This document shows positions 1 through 9,700 of a DNA stretch of 64,000 nucleotides, in pieces. Position 1 is the first letter of the stretch. Each line of letters begins with the position of its first letter. The notes beneath the pieces are model-generated. The model was not told the origin of the DNA, searched no databases, and worked only from the letters and a program-made list of their open reading frames with translations. The DNA lies in the NCBI GenBank assembly GCA_020401865.1, contig JADCAS010000004.1, positions 372,001 through 436,000 of the forward strand. The letters are read 5' to 3'. The translations under genes were made by a program, and so were the position numbers. The stretch is from Phenylobacterium sp. Lineage in GTDB: Bacteria > Pseudomonadota > Alphaproteobacteria > Caulobacterales > Caulobacteraceae.

Positions 1-702
1 CTTTGATTTCACAAAGTGCGGCCCGAAATCCCGAATCCAGACATCGTCGGTTGCGATCGGGAGGAAACGCGCATTTGCGGAGGGCGCGGCCGCCGCCAGA
101 TAGGCTTTCACGATCCGCAACCAGGCGGTTGAGGGGGCCAGAATGACAGGCGGGGCCCCTGCTTCGGCGATAAGCGAGGCAAAACCCGCATGGTGGATCC
201 AGCGCTCAGGATAGTTGATCGGCCAGCTCAGCAGAACGCCGTCGAGGGGTTCATGCTCTCCGGGCAGTGCGTATCCGGTGGGCGGCCGGGACCCGTGATG
301 CGTCGCCGGCCCGAATTCCGGGATCTCGATCTCAGGGATTTCAGCAAGATCGACACCGGAACCGCTGAGCAGGGAGATCGAACCGCTCTGCCTCAGGAAG
401 CCTGCTATCCTTCCGAAGTCCGTTTCGTTCCGCACGGGTGCGGTGGCCATGGGGTAGAGTCGCTTGAGCGCTTTCAGGGCCTCTTCGGACGTCGCCAGGC
501 TGACCCTGTCCCGCAACCAGGGCGCTCCCTGGGTGATCAAGCGGAAGAAAGTCTCTCCGTTGTGCAAGTGAAATGGCGTCGTCGGAGCCATCTCGGCAAA
601 GGTGTTCACGATCAGCCGCTTCAAGACGAACTGGATCGCCCGGGGGAGCAGGAGGAATCCGAAGAGCGCTCCCGCTGCGACTCCAACAATCAATGCGATC
701 AC
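1..702 (-). CDS. agmatine deiminase / peptidyl-arginine deiminase family protein, N-terminal part (cut by window edge)
   Basis: Reading leftward from a GTG at 702, an open frame of 234 codons runs off the left edge. An in-frame stop lies a short way upstream and a GGAG-like site lies about 8 bases before the GTG. Residues 1-20 form a hydrophobic segment (VIALIVGVAAGALFGFLLL), probably a signal anchor. About 110 residues of unrecognised sequence follow. Then comes the start of the guanidino-group hydrolase fold: a GVLLSWP segment and, near the edge, TDDVWIRDFGPHFV, which matches the substrate-binding W-x-R-D-x-G-P motif of agmatine deiminases and Porphyromonas-type PADs. Those enzymes are usually about 350 residues and soluble. 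Here the fold starts only at about residue 135, so the whole protein should be longer. The catalytic Cys and His would lie outside the window. The substrate is unknown. Confidence 0.75.
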   Translation of the reverse strand, partial: MIALIVGVAAGALFGFLLLPRAIQFVLKRLIVNTFAEMAPTTPFHLHNGETFFRLITQGAPWLRDRVSLATSEEALKALKRLYPMATAPVRNETDFGRIAGFLRQSGSISLLSGSGVDLAEIPEIEIPEFGPATHHGSRPPTGYALPGEHEPLDGVLLSWPINYPERWIHHAGFASLIAEAGAPPVILAPSTAWLRIVKAYLAAAAPSANARFLPIATDDVWIRDFGPHFVKSK

Positions 703-829
703 GCGTGTGCTCCATGCAGGTCTTGATGCGCCGGGCTCGACGAATATCGGGTTCCGACCTTACGGGCGTCTTGGTCCGTCGGGCTCCCGGAAGCCGGGCG
801 CCCCCTTGACGGGTGAGCCCGGGGGTGGG

Positions 830-1073
830 TCACTCCGCCGCAAGGCTGAAGGGTAGCGCCTCAGCGCGGGAGGCATCCGGCCGGTGCTCCAGCACGGCGG
901 GGTGACGATCCGGCGGTGTCCATCCCTTCCGGTCGAAGACGCCCCTGAGGTAGGTCTGCCATGCGCGGGAGTCGAAGTCGGACGCATGCCTCTCCGAGGC
1001 GACGAAGCGTATGCCGCCCGTCAGGTCCGGCGCCGATGATGCAGACCTTCGTATTCGACATGCAGCGCTCCAT
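830..1073 (-). pseudogene. flavin-containing monooxygenase remnant (internal deletion/frameshift)
   Basis: The start reads MSNTKVCIIGAGPDG (ATG at 1061, or 1073 for a longer start), which is the Rossmann FAD-binding N terminus typical of FMO/Baeyer-Villiger-type monooxygenases. Immediately afterwards this frame becomes nonsense. A different frame carries a protein-like tail (VASERHASDFDSRAWQTYLR, then DRKGWTPPDRHPAVLEHRPD) ending in TGA at 830-832. The simplest reading is a gene of about 1.3-1.8 kb reduced to its first ~15 and last ~60 codons by an out-of-frame deletion. The tail is not independently recognised, so it could belong to another gene. A palindromic operator-like site lies directly upstream. 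Confidence 0.55.
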
Positions 1074-1113
1074 ATCCGCGGCTGGGTTGACGATGGCCTC
1101 TGGGCCGGCTCAA

Positions 1114-1130
1114 TCTAAACACTGTTTAGA
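1114..1130. promoter_or_regulatory. perfect 17-bp palindrome, TetR-type operator candidate
   Basis: TCTAAACA-C-TGTTTAGA is a perfect 8-1-8 inverted repeat. Palindromes of this size and AT-rich composition are typical operators for TetR/AcrR repressors. It lies 41-53 bp upstream of the two possible ATGs of the broken monooxygenase on the minus strand and about 260 bp before serC on the plus strand. The first is the more natural target. No regulator gene is adjacent. Confidence 0.5.
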
Positions 1131-1341
1131 CGGTAGACGTCGAGTCCGGGCGGGTCAAGACCCGGGAAGAGATCCGGGCCGGCGAAACGGCGAGACGCTG
1201 GATTGCCGAAGCCAGCGAGGCGCAGGGCGCGAGGAACGCCGAGCCTGCCCCCATGGCGGCGACTCCGACGACGATCCGTCGTCCGAACTCCACTTCCCCC
1301 TTGCCTTCCGGCCCAAACCGGCGTTTGTGCCCGGCGGGCCA

Positions 1342-1379
1342 CGTCCCCCCAACGGGACGCAGTCCATCTGCAAGGATGG
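1342..1379 (+). promoter_or_regulatory. serC leader candidate: two tandem hairpins before serC
   Basis: Two small stems sit just upstream of serC: CGTCCC(1342-1347)/GGGACG(1354-1359) and CCATC(1364-1368)/GATGG(1375-1379). The second runs into the GGGAG ribosome binding site at 1378-1382. Alphaproteobacterial serC-serA operons are known to carry a conserved structured leader (the serC RNA motif). Position and architecture agree with that, but the consensus was not checked by covariance. Closing of the second stem would occlude the ribosome binding site. Confidence 0.5.
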
Positions 1380-1390
1380 GAGACATCGCA

Positions 1391-2551
1391 ATGACTACGA
1401 TCCCGCGGCCGGCCGTGCGCCCGGCCCGACCCGAATTTTCCTCCGGCCCGTGCGCCAAGCGCCCCGGATGGACCCCTGAAGCCCTGAAGGACGCCGTCCT
1501 CGGCCGCTCGCACCGGTCGAAGCCGGGCAAGGCGCGCCTGCAGGCCGCCATCGACCTGACCCGCAGGGTGCTGGAGGTTCCCGACAGCCACCTGATCGGC
1601 ATCGTCCCCGGCTCCGACACCGGGGCGGTGGAGATGGCCCTGTGGTCCCTGCTGGGGCCGCGCAAGGTTCAGCTGCTGGCCTTCGAGAGCTTCGGCAAGG
1701 ACTGGGTCACCGACGTGGTCAAGCAGCTGAAGCTGCCCGCCGAGGTGCTGGAGGCGCCCTACGGCGAACTGCCCGACCTGTCCCGCGTGGACCCCGAGGC
1801 GGACCTGGTCTTCACCTGGAACGGCACGACCTCCGGCGTGCGCGTGCCGGACGCCGGCTTCATCGCCGCCGACCGCGGGGGGCTTACGATCTGCGACGCC
1901 ACCTCGGCGGCCTTCGCCCAGGACCTGGCCTGGGACAAGCTCGATGTCGTGACCTTCTCCTGGCAGAAGGCCCTGGGCGGCGAGGGCGCGCACGGCGTGC
2001 TGGTGCTGTCGCCCCGCGCCGTCGCCCGGCTGGAGAGCCATACGCCGGCCTGGCCCATGCCCAAGCTGTTCCGCATGACCAAGAACGGCAAGGTGACCCT
2101 GGACCTGTTCGAGGGCGCCACCATCAACACCCCCTCCATGCTGTGCGTCGAGGACGTCATCGACGCCTTGGAATGGGCCCAGGGGATCGGCGGTCTGTCC
2201 GCCATGCGCGCCCGGGCCGACGCCAATCTGGCCGTCCTGGCCGACTGGGTGGCGAAGACCCCCTGGGTGGACTTCCTGGCCGCGGACCCCGCGACCCGGT
2301 CCAACACCTCGGTCTGCCTGAAGGTGGTCGACCCCCGCGTCGCGACCCTGCCGGCCGACGCCCAGGCCGACTTCGCCAAGACCCTGGCCTCCCGGCTCGA
2401 GAAGGAGGGTGCGGCCCTGGACGTCGGCGGCTACCGCGACGCCCCGCCCGGCCTGCGGATCTGGTGCGGCGCCACGGTGGAGACCGCCGATGTCGCCGCC
2501 CTGGTCCCCTGGCTCGACTGGGCCTTCGAGACCGCCGCCGCCGGGCTCTGA
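1391..2551 (+). CDS. serC: phosphoserine aminotransferase SerC
   Basis: 386 residues. PLP-dependent conversion of 3-phosphohydroxypyruvate and glutamate to phosphoserine and 2-oxoglutarate, the second step of serine synthesis; it also serves pyridoxine synthesis in many bacteria. The N terminus ([14 protein letters not shown]) and the PLP-lysine region ([15 protein letters not shown]) match the longer alphaproteobacterial SerC type. ATG 1391 is chosen because GGGAG lies 8 bases upstream and the conserved sequence starts immediately after it; the frame is open further upstream, but that stretch overlaps the leader hairpins. serA follows after 63 bases, giving a serC-serA operon. Confidence 0.96.
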   Translation: MTTIPRPAVRPARPEFSSGPCAKRPGWTPEALKDAVLGRSHRSKPGKARLQAAIDLTRRVLEVPDSHLIGIVPGSDTGAVEMALWSLLGPRKVQLLAFESFGKDWVTDVVKQLKLPAEVLEAPYGELPDLSRVDPEADLVFTWNGTTSGVRVPDAGFIAADRGGLTICDATSAAFAQDLAWDKLDVVTFSWQKALGGEGAHGVLVLSPRAVARLESHTPAWPMPKLFRMTKNGKVTLDLFEGATINTPSMLCVEDVIDALEWAQGIGGLSAMRARADANLAVLADWVAKTPWVDFLAADPATRSNTSVCLKVVDPRVATLPADAQADFAKTLASRLEKEGAALDVGGYRDAPPGLRIWCGATVETADVAALVPWLDWAFETAAAGL

Positions 2552-2614
2552 GCCCGCCGTGCGCCGTCCCGCCTCCCGTTTTCCCATTCCTTCCGCGTGA
2601 AGAAAGACACCGCC

Positions 2615-4189
2615 ATGCCCCGCGTGCTCATTGCTGACAAACTCTCCCCCGCCGCCGTCGACATCTTCCGCCAGAGGGGGGTCGAGGCCGACGTCAAGAC
2701 CGGCCTGTCCAAGGACGAGCTCCTGAAGATCATCGGCGACTATGACGGCCTGGCCGTCCGCTCGGCCACCAAGGCCGACAAGGACGTGATCGCCGCCGCC
2801 GGCCAGCTGAAGGTGATCGGCCGGGCCGGCATCGGGGTGGACAATGTCGACATCCCCGCCGCGACCTCGAAGGGCATCGTGGTGATGAACACCCCCTTCG
2901 GGAACTCCATCACCACCGCCGAGCACGCCGTGGCCATGATGTTCGCCCTGGCTCGCCAGATCCCCGCCGCCGACGCCTCCACCCAGGCCGGCAAGTGGGA
3001 GAAGAACCGGTTCATGGGGATCGAGCTCTACGCCAAGACCCTGGGCCTGATCGGCGCCGGCAACATCGGCTCCATCGTCGCCGACCGGGCCAACGGCCTG
3101 AAGATGAAGGTGGTGGCCTACGATCCCTTCCTGTCCGCCGAGCGGGCCGTGGAGATCGGCGTCGAGAAGGTCGAGCTGGACGAGCTGCTGGCCCGGGCCG
3201 ACTTCATCACCCTGCACACCCCCCTGACCGACAAGACCCGCAACATCCTGTCGGCCGGGAGCCTGGCCAAGGCGAAGAAGGGCGTGCTGATCGTCAACTG
3301 CGCCCGCGGCGGCCTGGTGGACGAGGCGGCCCTGCGCGCCCTGCTGGACTCCGGCCATGTGGGCGGGGCGGCCTTCGACGTTTTCGTGGAGGAGCCGGCG
3401 ACGGCCAACGTCCTGTTCGGCGCGCCGAACTTCATCGCCACACCCCACCTGGGCGCCTCGACCCTGGAGGCCCAGGAGAACGTCGCCCTGCAGGTGGCCG
3501 AGCAGATGAGCGACTACCTGCTGACCGGGGCGGTGACCAACGCCCTCAACAGCCCCTCGGTGAGCGCCGAGGAGGCGCCCAAGCTGAAGCCCTTCGTGGC
3601 CCTGGCCGAGCGCATCGGCGCCTTCGCCGGCCAGATGATCGACGTGGAGATCAAGGCCGTGGAGCTGGCCTACGAGGGCGAGGTGGCGCTCCTGAACACC
3701 CGGCCCCTGACCGCTGCGGCCCTGGCCGGGGTGATGCGCCCGGTCCTGGCCGAGATCAACATGGTCTCGGCGCCCGCCGCCGCCCGCGAGCGGGGCGTGA
3801 CGGTGACAGAGTCCAAGCAGGACGACTCGCCGGTCTTCGAGAGCCTGGTGCGGATCACCGTGACCACGACCATGGGCAAGCGCTCCTTCGCCGGCACGGT
3901 GGTGGCCGGGACCCCGCGCATCGTCGAGGTCAAGGGCATGGAGCTGGACGCCCCCTTCAGCCCGACCATGCTGTACGTGAACAACCAGGACAAGCCGGGC
4001 TTCATCGGCGCGGTCGGGGCCCTGCTGGCCGACGCGCGGGTCAACATCGCCACCTTCAACCTGGGCCGCGTCGCCGCCGGCGAGGACGCCATCTGCCTGA
4101 TCGGCGTGGACCAGGAGCCCGACGAGGGCCTGGTGGGCCGCATCCGCGCCCTGCCGCACGTGAAGGAAGCCCGCATCCTCCGGTTCTAG
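2615..4189 (+). CDS. serA: D-3-phosphoglycerate dehydrogenase SerA
   Basis: 524 residues. NAD-dependent oxidation of 3-phosphoglycerate, the committed step of serine synthesis. Domains in order: substrate-binding part, Rossmann fold (GLIGAGNIGSIVADRA), catalytic Arg in NCARGGLVDE, Glu in DVFVEEPA, His in ATPHLGASTLEAQ, then the intervening ASB domain and a C-terminal ACT domain (LYVNNQDKPGFIGAVGALLA) that normally binds serine for feedback inhibition. This is the long type 1 enzyme. ATG 2615 is chosen because MPRVLIADKLSP is the family's usual start; an upstream in-frame GTG at 2597 is possible. Same operon as serC. Confidence 0.96.
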   Translation: MPRVLIADKLSPAAVDIFRQRGVEADVKTGLSKDELLKIIGDYDGLAVRSATKADKDVIAAAGQLKVIGRAGIGVDNVDIPAATSKGIVVMNTPFGNSITTAEHAVAMMFALARQIPAADASTQAGKWEKNRFMGIELYAKTLGLIGAGNIGSIVADRANGLKMKVVAYDPFLSAERAVEIGVEKVELDELLARADFITLHTPLTDKTRNILSAGSLAKAKKGVLIVNCARGGLVDEAALRALLDSGHVGGAAFDVFVEEPATANVLFGAPNFIATPHLGASTLEAQENVALQVAEQMSDYLLTGAVTNALNSPSVSAEEAPKLKPFVALAERIGAFAGQMIDVEIKAVELAYEGEVALLNTRPLTAAALAGVMRPVLAEINMVSAPAAARERGVTVTESKQDDSPVFESLVRITVTTTMGKRSFAGTVVAGTPRIVEVKGMELDAPFSPTMLYVNNQDKPGFIGAVGALLADARVNIATFNLGRVAAGEDAICLIGVDQEPDEGLVGRIRALPHVKEARILRF

Positions 4190-4212
4190 CCCCCGGCTTC
4201 ACCGCCGTGGCG

Positions 4213-4319
4213 CCCCCTCACCCGGCTTCGCCGGGAGCTCCCCCTCGGGGGAGCAATGGGCGCTGTAATTCCTCCCCATCAGGGGGAGGTGGACCGCGAA
4301 GCGGGCCGGAGGGGGTCTC
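4213..4319. repeat. dispersed extragenic palindromic repeat, full copy 1
   Basis: Two halves joined. The first half has the nested palindromes CCCGGCTTCGCCGGG and AGCTCCCCCTCGGGGGAGC. The second half starts AATTCCTCCCCATCAGGGGGAGG and ends with GACCGCGAAGCGGGCCGG followed by AGGGGGTC. Each half can fold into two hairpins. Copies recur near 4334, 14731, 14854, 18179, 19208, 35965 and 62734. It directly follows serA and may act as a transcript-end structure. Confidence 0.85.
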
Positions 4320-4333
4320 CTGAGCCGCCGTGG

Positions 4334-4404
4334 CGCCCTCTCAGTCGGCTGCGCCGACAGCTTCGCCTCGGGGGAGCAATGGGCGCTCTCATTCCTCCCC
4401 CAGG
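4334..4404. repeat. dispersed extragenic palindromic repeat, diverged/truncated copy 2
   Basis: Carries the AGTCGGCTGCGCCGACAGCTT variant of the first palindrome (compare the copy at 62734), CTCGGGGGAGCAAT, and the beginning of the second half (ATTCCTCCCCCAGGGA). It breaks off just before the imuA promoter, so it is tandem with the copy at 4213 but incomplete. Confidence 0.7.
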
Positions 4405-4411
4405 GAAGCCA

Positions 4412-4450
4412 TTGACTCCCTCTTCGCTCACACTAGAACAAAAAGCGAAC
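4412..4450 (+). promoter_or_regulatory. imuA promoter with LexA (SOS) box
   Basis: GAACAAAAAGCGAAC at 4436-4450 is an exact GAAC-N7-GAAC, the reverse-strand form of the alphaproteobacterial LexA box GTTC-N7-GTTC. TTGACT at 4412-4417 is followed after 16 bp by TAGAAC, a plausible -10 that overlaps the box, so LexA would block RNA polymerase. Controls imuA-imuB-dnaE2. Confidence 0.85.
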
Positions 4451-4462
4451 ATGAGGTCGGGC

Positions 4463-5263
4463 ATGGACGGGGACAGGCGGAACAGGCTGGCGGCGCTGCG
4501 GGCGGACATCCGGCGGCTGGAGCGGGTGGCGGGGCCCGTGCGGGGACGGCTGTCCCTGGGCGATCCGCGCCTGGATTCGGCCCTGGGCGGGGGGCTGCCC
4601 CTGGGCCAGTGGCACGAGATCGGCGGCGAGGGGGCGGAGGCCGAGACCGGCGCCGCCCCCGCCGCCTTCGCCGCCCGGCTGGCCGCCGCCCTGCTGGCCC
4701 GTCCGGACCAGCGCGGCCGCTCGGCGGTCTGGATCCTGCGCCGCGACGACCTCTTCCCCCCGGGACTGGCCGGCCTGGGCCTGCCGGCGGACCGGCTGGT
4801 GGGGGTCTGCGCCCGGGACGAGGACGAGGCCCTGGCTGTGGCCGAGGACGCCCTGGCCTCGCCGGGCGTGGGGGTGGTGCTGGCCGAGGTCGGCGCCGTG
4901 GACCTGACCGCCGGCCGCCGCCTGCAGCTGGCCTGCGAGGCGCGGGGCGGGACGGGGCTGATGCTGCTGCGCCGGCCCTTCGGCGGAGGCGCGGCGGCGA
5001 CCACGGGTGGAACCGCGGCGGCCACCTGCTGGCGCGTATCACCGGCCGTCAGCGCCCCCGGCCCCGGCGGCCTGGGGCTGGGGGCGCCGCGCTGGCGCCT
5101 GCGCCTGGTCCGCAGCCGGGGCGGCCGGACCGGCGACTGGCGGGTCGAGGCCGGCGCCGGTGGAGGCGAAGGAGAAGCCGATGTCGCGCATCCTCTGCGT
5201 CTGGTCGCCGAACTGGGCGATCGAGACCTGGCGGCGCCGGCGGCCCTCAGCGCCGCAGGCTGA
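4463..5263 (+). CDS. imuA: ImuA, RecA/SulA-like partner of the mutasome
   Basis: 266 residues. ImuA is a RecA-like accessory protein of SOS translesion synthesis with ImuB and DnaE2. Visible features: RLSLGDPRLDSALGGGLPLGQWHEI near the N terminus, the usual ImuA/RecA-like start, then AVWILRRDDLFPPGLAGLG and an RLQLACEARGGTGLMLLRRP region. ATG 4463 is preferred over ATG 4451 because GAGG lies 6 bases upstream of it, while 4451 abuts the LexA box. The end overlaps imuB by 83 bases, implying translational coupling. Confidence 0.88.
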   Translation: MDGDRRNRLAALRADIRRLERVAGPVRGRLSLGDPRLDSALGGGLPLGQWHEIGGEGAEAETGAAPAAFAARLAAALLARPDQRGRSAVWILRRDDLFPPGLAGLGLPADRLVGVCARDEDEALAVAEDALASPGVGVVLAEVGAVDLTAGRRLQLACEARGGTGLMLLRRPFGGGAAATTGGTAAATCWRVSPAVSAPGPGGLGLGAPRWRLRLVRSRGGRTGDWRVEAGAGGGEGEADVAHPLRLVAELGDRDLAAPAALSAAG

Positions 5264-6737
5264 GCCCTTCGCCCTGGTCCACCAGGACCGGGGGCTGAGG
5301 GTGCTGGCCGCCGTCAGCCCGGACGCCGCGGCGGCGGGCCTGTTTCCCGGCCAGAGGGTGACCGACGCCCAGGCCCTGCGCCCCGACCTAGTCCTGGCCG
5401 AGGCCGAGCCGGAGGCCGACGCCCGCGCCCTGGAGGCCCTGGCCGACTGGTGCGTGCGCTTTTCCCCCGCCGTGGCCCCCGACCCGCCGGACGGCCTCTT
5501 CCTCGACATCGGCGGGGTCGCCCACCTGTGGAGCGGCGAGGCGGAGATGGCCGCCGACCTGGCCGCGCGCCTGGCGCGGGACGGCCTGACCGCGCGGATC
5601 GCCGTCGCCGGCACCGCCGGCGCGGCCTGGGCCCTGGCGCGGAGCCCGGCGGCGGCGACATGTCCCCAGGTCCTGGCTCCGGGCAGGATGGAGGCCGAGC
5701 CTCTCGCGCCTGAACTGGCCGGCCTGCCCCTGGCGGCCCTGCGTCTGGAGCCGGCGGCGGTGGAGCGCCTCTCCCGGCTGGGCCTCAGGCGGATCGGACA
5801 GCTGGCCGCCCTGCCCCGGGGGCCCCTGGCCAAGCGCTTCGGCGCCGGCGTCCTGCTGCGCCTGGACCAGGCCCTGGGCCGGGTCCCCGAGGCCCTGGCC
5901 TTCCGGCGCCCGCCGACCCCCTGGTTCGCGCGACTGGACCTGGCCGAGCCGGTGAGCGCCCCGGAGGACCTGGCCCGCCTGTGCCGGGACGCCGCCCTTG
6001 GCCTGTGCGCGCGGCTGGAGGCGTCCGGACGCGGGGCCCGGCGCTTCCGCCTGGACTTCCACCGGGTGGACGGCGCGCCGGTGGGCCTGGAGCTGGGCCT
6101 GTCCCGCCCGGCCTGCGAGCCGGACCGCCTCGCCCGCCTCTTCCTGCCCCGGCTGGAGACCCTGGACCCCGGCTTCGGGATCGAGGCGGTGAGCCTGCAG
6201 GCGGCGGAGGCTGAGGTCCTGACCCCGGGCCAGGCGGACCTGGCCAGCCTGCTGGAGCCCGTCGAGGGACCCGAGGCCCTGGCGCCCCTGATCGACCGGC
6301 TGACCGCCCGGCTCGGGCCCCGGCGGGTCTGGCGCAGCCGGCCCCTGGCCAGCCACGTCCCCGAACGCTCGGTGCGCCGGACCGCAGCCCTGGAGGTGGC
6401 GGCCGGTCCCGCCGGCGGCTGGCCCGCCTGGCGCCCCCGCCCCTTACGCCTCCTGCCCCGCCCCGAGCCCCTGGAGGCGGTGATCGCCCTGACCCCCGAT
6501 GAGCCGCCCCGGCAGTTCCGCTGGCGCCGGCGGGTGCACCGCATCCACCTGGCCGAGGGGCCCGAGCGGATCGGCGCAGAGTGGTGGCGGACCGGGATCG
6601 AGGCGGTGCGGACCGACCAGGTGCGCGACTATTACCGGGTGGAGGACCAGGACGGCGCGCGGTTCTGGGTCTTCCGCTCGGGCCTGCACGATCATGACCG
6701 GCCGGTGCGCTGGTGGCTGCACGGCCTGTTCGGATGA
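5181..6737 (+). CDS. imuB: ImuB, inactive Y-family polymerase-like protein
   Basis: 518 residues. The N terminus [20 protein letters not shown] replaces the metal-binding D-M-D-A-F-F of active Y-family polymerases, as expected for ImuB, which lacks catalytic acids and acts as a scaffold joining the beta clamp, ImuA and DnaE2. The palm, fingers and little-finger regions are otherwise recognisable, with a helix-hairpin-helix-like part around [18 protein letters not shown]. It ends with the typical [25 protein letters not shown] site lies 7 bases before ATG 5181. It overlaps imuA upstream and dnaE2 downstream (ATGA). Confidence 0.93.
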   Translation: MSRILCVWSPNWAIETWRRRRPSAPQAEPFALVHQDRGLRVLAAVSPDAAAAGLFPGQRVTDAQALRPDLVLAEAEPEADARALEALADWCVRFSPAVAPDPPDGLFLDIGGVAHLWSGEAEMAADLAARLARDGLTARIAVAGTAGAAWALARSPAAATCPQVLAPGRMEAEPLAPELAGLPLAALRLEPAAVERLSRLGLRRIGQLAALPRGPLAKRFGAGVLLRLDQALGRVPEALAFRRPPTPWFARLDLAEPVSAPEDLARLCRDAALGLCARLEASGRGARRFRLDFHRVDGAPVGLELGLSRPACEPDRLARLFLPRLETLDPGFGIEAVSLQAAEAEVLTPGQADLASLLEPVEGPEALAPLIDRLTARLGPRRVWRSRPLASHVPERSVRRTAALEVAAGPAGGWPAWRPRPLRLLPRPEPLEAVIALTPDEPPRQFRWRRRVHRIHLAEGPERIGAEWWRTGIEAVRTDQVRDYYRVEDQDGARFWVFRSGLHDHDRPVRWWLHGLFG

Positions 6738-9700
6738 GCCGCTACGCCGAGCTGGCGGCGGCCAGCAACTTCTCCTTCCTGCGCGCCGCCTCGCACCCCG
6801 AGGAGCTGGTGACGACCGCCGCCGCCCTGGGCCTGGAGGCCCTGGGGATCGCCGACCGCAACAGCGTCGCCGGCGTCGTCCGGGCCTGGGGGGCGGGCCG
6901 CAGGGCGGGCGGATCCCTGAAGGTGCTGGCGGGCGCCCGCCTGGTCTTCGCCGACGGGACGCCGGACCTCATCTGCTATCCCTCCGACAGGGCGGCCTGG
7001 GGGCGGCTGACCCGCCTGCTGACCCTGGGCAAGCGGCGGGCGCCCAAGGGCGGGTGCGACCTGTCCCTCGGCGACTTCCTGGACCATGCGGAGGGCCAAC
7101 TGGGCGTCGTCCTGCCTCCGGCGCCGGGGGAGGCCGGGGCGAAGGACTTTCCCCGGCGACTCCAGGCGCTGGCGGCGGCCCGGCGGGGATGGCTCTGGCT
7201 GGGGGGCGTGCGCCGCTACGGCTCCCGCGACCTGCAGGAGCTGGCCCGGCTGGAGGCCCTGGGGGCGGCGGCCGGCACGCCTCTGGTCGCCGTGGGCGAG
7301 GTGCTCTACCACGACGCCCGCCGGCGGCCCCTGCAGGACGTCCTGACCTGCATCCGCGAGGGCTGCACGATCCACGAGGCGGGGCTGAGGCTGGAGGCCA
7401 ACGCCGAGCGGCGGCTGAAGTCCCCCGCCGAAATGGCGCGCCTGTTCGCCCGCTTCCCCGGCGCCGTCGAGCGCAGCCTGGAGATCGCCGGCCGCGTGGG
7501 CTTCGACCTGTCGGAGCTGCGTTACGAATATCCCGACGAGCCGGTCCCGGCGGGCAAGACCCCCATGCAGCACCTGCGCGACCTGACCTGGGAGGGGGCG
7601 AGCTGGCGCTTCGAGGGCGGCCTGGGCGAGCGCGAGCGGCGGACCCTGGAACACGAGCTCAACCTCATCGAGAAGCTGGGCTTTCCGAACTACTTCCTGA
7701 CCGTCCACGACATCGTCCGCTGGGCGCGGGCCCAGGGCATCCTCTGCCAGGGGCGGGGCTCGGCGGCCAACTCCGTGGTCTGCTTCTGCCTCGGCATCAC
7801 CGCCGTCGACCCGACCAAGAAGGACCAGGACCTCCTCTTCTCGCGCTTCATCTCCGAGGCCCGGGGCGAGCCGCCGGACATCGACGTGGACTTCGAGCAT
7901 GAGCGCCGGGAGGAGGTGATGCAGTACCTCTTCCGCCGCTATGGCCGGGACCGGGCCGCCATCGCCGCCACGGTCATCCACTTCCGCCCGCGCATGGCCA
8001 TCCGCCAGGTGGGCAAGGCCCTGGGCCTGACCGAGGACGTCACCGCGGCCCTGGCCGGGACGGTCTGGGGGCCCTGGAGCGGCATGAGCCCGGACCCCTA
8101 CATTCGCCAGGCGGGACTGGACCCGGACGCCCCGGAGATCCGCCGCGCCACCGCCCTGGCCGGCGAGCTGCTGGGCTTTCCCCGCCATCTGTCCCAGCAC
8201 GTGGGCGGCTATGTCCTGACCCGGGGCCGGCTGGACGAGCTGGTCCCCATCGGCAACGCCGCCATGCCCGACCGCACCTTCATCGAGTGGGACAAGGACG
8301 ACATCGACGCCCTGGGCCTGATGAAGGTGGACGTCCTGGCCCTGGGCATGCTGACCGCCCTGCGCAAAGCCTTCGAGATGATCCCGCCCCGGGCGGACGG
8401 GATCCGGCTGACCGACATCGCCCAGGTCCCGAAGGAGGTCCCGCAGGTCTACGACATGCTGTGCCGGGCGGACTCGGTAGGTGTCTTCCAGGTGGAGAGC
8501 CGGGCCCAGATGTCCATGCTGCCGCGCCTGAAGCCCCGGCGTTTCTACGACCTGGTCATCGAGGTCGCCATCGTCCGGCCCGGCCCCATCCAGGGCGACA
8601 TGGTCCACCCCTACTTGCGCCGGCGGGACGGGACAGACCCGGTGGACTTCCCCGCCCCCGCGCCGGAACACGGCCCGCCGGACGAACTGCACCGGGTGCT
8701 GGGCAAGACCCTGGGGGTGCCCCTGTTCCAGGAGCAGGCCATGCGCCTGGCCATCGAGGCGGCGCGGTTCAGCGAGAACGACGCCGACGGCCTGCGGCGG
8801 GCCATGGCCACATTCCGCAACCTGGGCAGCGTCAGCGAGTACCGCCGCCGCTTCCTGGAGGGCATGACCGGGCGGGGCTATGACCCGGACTTCGCCGAGC
8901 GCTGCTTCCGCCAGATCGAGGGGTTCGGCTCCTACGGCTTCCCCGAAAGCCACGCCATCAGCTTCGCCCTCCTGGTCTACGCCTCGGCCTGGGTGAAGTG
9001 GCGCTGGCCCGACGCCTTCTGCGCGGCCCTGATCAATTCCCAGCCCATGGGCTTCTACCAGCCCGCCCAGCTGGTGCGCGACGCCCGCGAGCACGGAGTG
9101 GAGGTGAGGCCCGCCGACGTCACGGCCAGCGACTGGGACTGCACCCTGGAGCCGGTTCCCGGCCGGCGGCTGCGGGCCGTGCGGCTGGGCCTGAGGCAGG
9201 TGCGGGGCCTGGCCCAGGAGGACGCCGAGCGCCTGGTGCTGGCCCGGGCCCGGGGCGCCCGCGCCATAGCCGACTTCGCCCGGGTGGTGAGCGGACGGGG
9301 GATGGAGCTCCTGGCCGAGGCCGACGCCTTCGCTGGCCTGGGAGTGAGCCGCCGCCAGGCCCTCTGGGCGGTGAAGGGACTGGCCGGCGCCGACCGGGCG
9401 GACCGGGACGCGCCCCTGGCGGCGGGGGCCGACCTGCCGGAGCCCGGGGTGGATCTGCCGCTCATGACCGCCGCCCGCGAGACCGCCGAGGACTACCGCA
9501 CCTTGCGCCTGTCCCTGAAGGCCCACCCCTGCGCCTTCCTGCGCGACGAGCTGGCCCGGCGGGGCGCCCGGACGGCGGCCGAGCTGGGGCGGATGCGGGA
9601 CGGGCGGCGCACCGCCGTGGCCGGCCTGGTCCTGGTGCGCCAGAGGCCCGGGACGGCCAAGGGGGTGGTCTTCATGACCCTGGAGGACGAGACCGGCGCG

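Noticed and set aside
1115..4159. 1014-codon minus-strand open frame across serC-serA
   Set aside because: Low-complexity His/Gln/Gly/Arg/Asp-rich translation produced by the antisense of GC-rich genes; serC and serA explain this region fully.
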